A DNA stretch of 6,571 nt. Origin: Paraprevotella sp. (GTDB taxonomy: Bacteria; Bacteroidota; Bacteroidia; Bacteroidales; Bacteroidaceae). The position numbers and the translations under genes were made by a program. Positions 5,882 to 6,571 of the stretch are shown piece by piece. The notes beneath the pieces are model-generated. The model was given only the letters and a program-made list of their open reading frames with translations. It had not been told where the DNA came from and ran no database searches. How positions within the stretch are numbered: position 1 is the stretch's first letter; the number at the start of each line of letters is the position of its first letter. The stretch lies in assembly GCA_021205005.1 (NCBI GenBank), contig JAJPYK010000213.1:1-6571 (forward strand), given 5' to 3'.

Positions 5882-6571
5882 ATGACCCATCCCATACCCC
5901 ACGCTTTATGTCTGTGGCTCCTTCTCTTTATGCAGACGGCGTGCCACTCCTCTTTACCCGTAAGCAGACATGATCTTCCAACCCGATCGTTCACGTGGCG
6001 CGGCGACACCCTGTTCACCGCAGAAACGGGCAACAAGGCAGCCCGTATCCGTCTGAAAGAACAAAACGGAGCTTTGCAGCTGACATTGTCCCCCACGACC
6101 TCGGCCGACACCTCTTGCTCTATCATGCTGTCAGACGCAGATTCCTTATATCTGCCCGTAGGAGAAGGCAAACTGTTCTCCACGCAGGACACACTGTGGA
6201 TACATCATCTGTCGGGCGAGAGCTACTCCGCCATCGCCGACCTTTCCATGCCTTTCATCGCATTCAGCAGGGGCCTGCATGCTTATGTGGTCGTTTTCGA
6301 CCATCCGTGCAGGACCTGTATCCGCTGGAGCGGGAACCGCCGACTGCGCCTATCAATAAAAAGCGAGTTCGTGAGCCTCGACAGCGTCCGACAAAACCAG
6401 ATGACGATCTATGCCACGACAAACTCTCCCGTGGCTGTGGCGCGTACCTATCAGGCCCATATCTTCAAACAGGACAAACACATCCGGACCCTGGTGCAGC
6501 AGGCCGAAACCCATCCGAACGTCGCCCGACTGTTCGGAGCCCCCCATTTCTATCTTTGGGACACCTCCCGG
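5882..6571 (+). CDS. Probable lipoprotein of unknown function, N-terminal part (runs off window)
   Basis: An open frame of 230 codons has no stop before the window ends, so the C-terminal part is missing. The first 21 residues look like a lipoprotein signal: hydrophobic ALCLWLLLF (8-16), then QTAC with C21 as the lipidated residue. The n-region has histidines but no lysine or arginine, and -3 is Q rather than the common L, so it is a somewhat poor signal. The frame is stopped by TAG at 5858-5860, and no other ATG, GTG or TTG lies between, so 5882 is the start. The mature part to about 180 looks rich in beta strands (for example the HAYVVVFDHP segment). Near the edge, residues 211-226 (HPNVARLFGAPHFYLW) resemble a segment I associate with GH101-like/DUF5696 glycosidase-type proteins. 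That link is from memory and weak. It could equally be an uncharacterised envelope protein. Confidence 0.7.
   Translation, partial: MTHPIPHALCLWLLLFMQTACHSSLPVSRHDLPTRSFTWRGDTLFTAETGNKAARIRLKEQNGALQLTLSPTTSADTSCSIMLSDADSLYLPVGEGKLFSTQDTLWIHHLSGESYSAIADLSMPFIAFSRGLHAYVVVFDHPCRTCIRWSGNRRLRLSIKSEFVSLDSVRQNQMTIYATTNSPVAVARTYQAHIFKQDKHIRTLVQQAETHPNVARLFGAPHFYLWDTSR

Noticed and set aside
1..6571. Mobile element, CRISPR array, toxin-antitoxin or defence system
   Set aside because: No transposase, integrase, terminal repeats, spaced repeats or paired small toxin genes are present. The genes are housekeeping or envelope functions.

Overview
The window is a stretch of ordinary chromosome from a member of the order Bacteroidales. 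Four things point there. Exact matches to the Bacteroides-type -7 promoter element (TAnnTTTG) occur upstream of several genes. Start codons lack Shine-Dalgarno sequences. One gene is a zinc dipeptidyl peptidase III with the HECLGH motif known from Bacteroides thetaiotaomicron. One regulator is a stand-alone AraC-type DNA-binding domain. The genus cannot be fixed by reading alone. Base composition looks AT-rich at the left edge and GC-richer at the right.

Left half, all on the plus strand: a small AraC-type regulator (126-572) ends at a hairpin with a U-tract. Next comes a two-gene unit whose reading frames overlap by 4 bases: dipeptidyl peptidase III (640-2616) and a short HEAT-repeat protein of the AlkD-like DNA alkylation repair family (2613-3218). 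By eye the latter appears to lack the residues AlkD uses for catalysis and DNA contact. After 94 bases with a clear -7 element comes purA, adenylosuccinate synthetase (3313-4587). It is full length with its catalytic residues intact.

Middle: 274 bases separate purA from a convergent gene. They hold two imperfect tandem copies of a GCCCC-plus-palindrome unit, the purA terminator and a probable terminator for the opposite strand.

Right half: a periplasmic TPR-repeat protein with a signal peptide (4862-5683, minus) is divergently transcribed from a probable lipoprotein (5882 to the window edge, plus). The lipoprotein's C-terminal part lies outside the window. The 198-base gap between them carries a -7 element for each direction.

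The genes are mostly housekeeping: purine synthesis, peptide degradation, envelope proteins. I see no mobile element, CRISPR array, tRNA, rRNA or defence system, and no convincing novel multi-gene system. The most interesting points are the peptidase/AlkD-like pair, the duplicated palindromes behind purA, and the unidentified lipoprotein.
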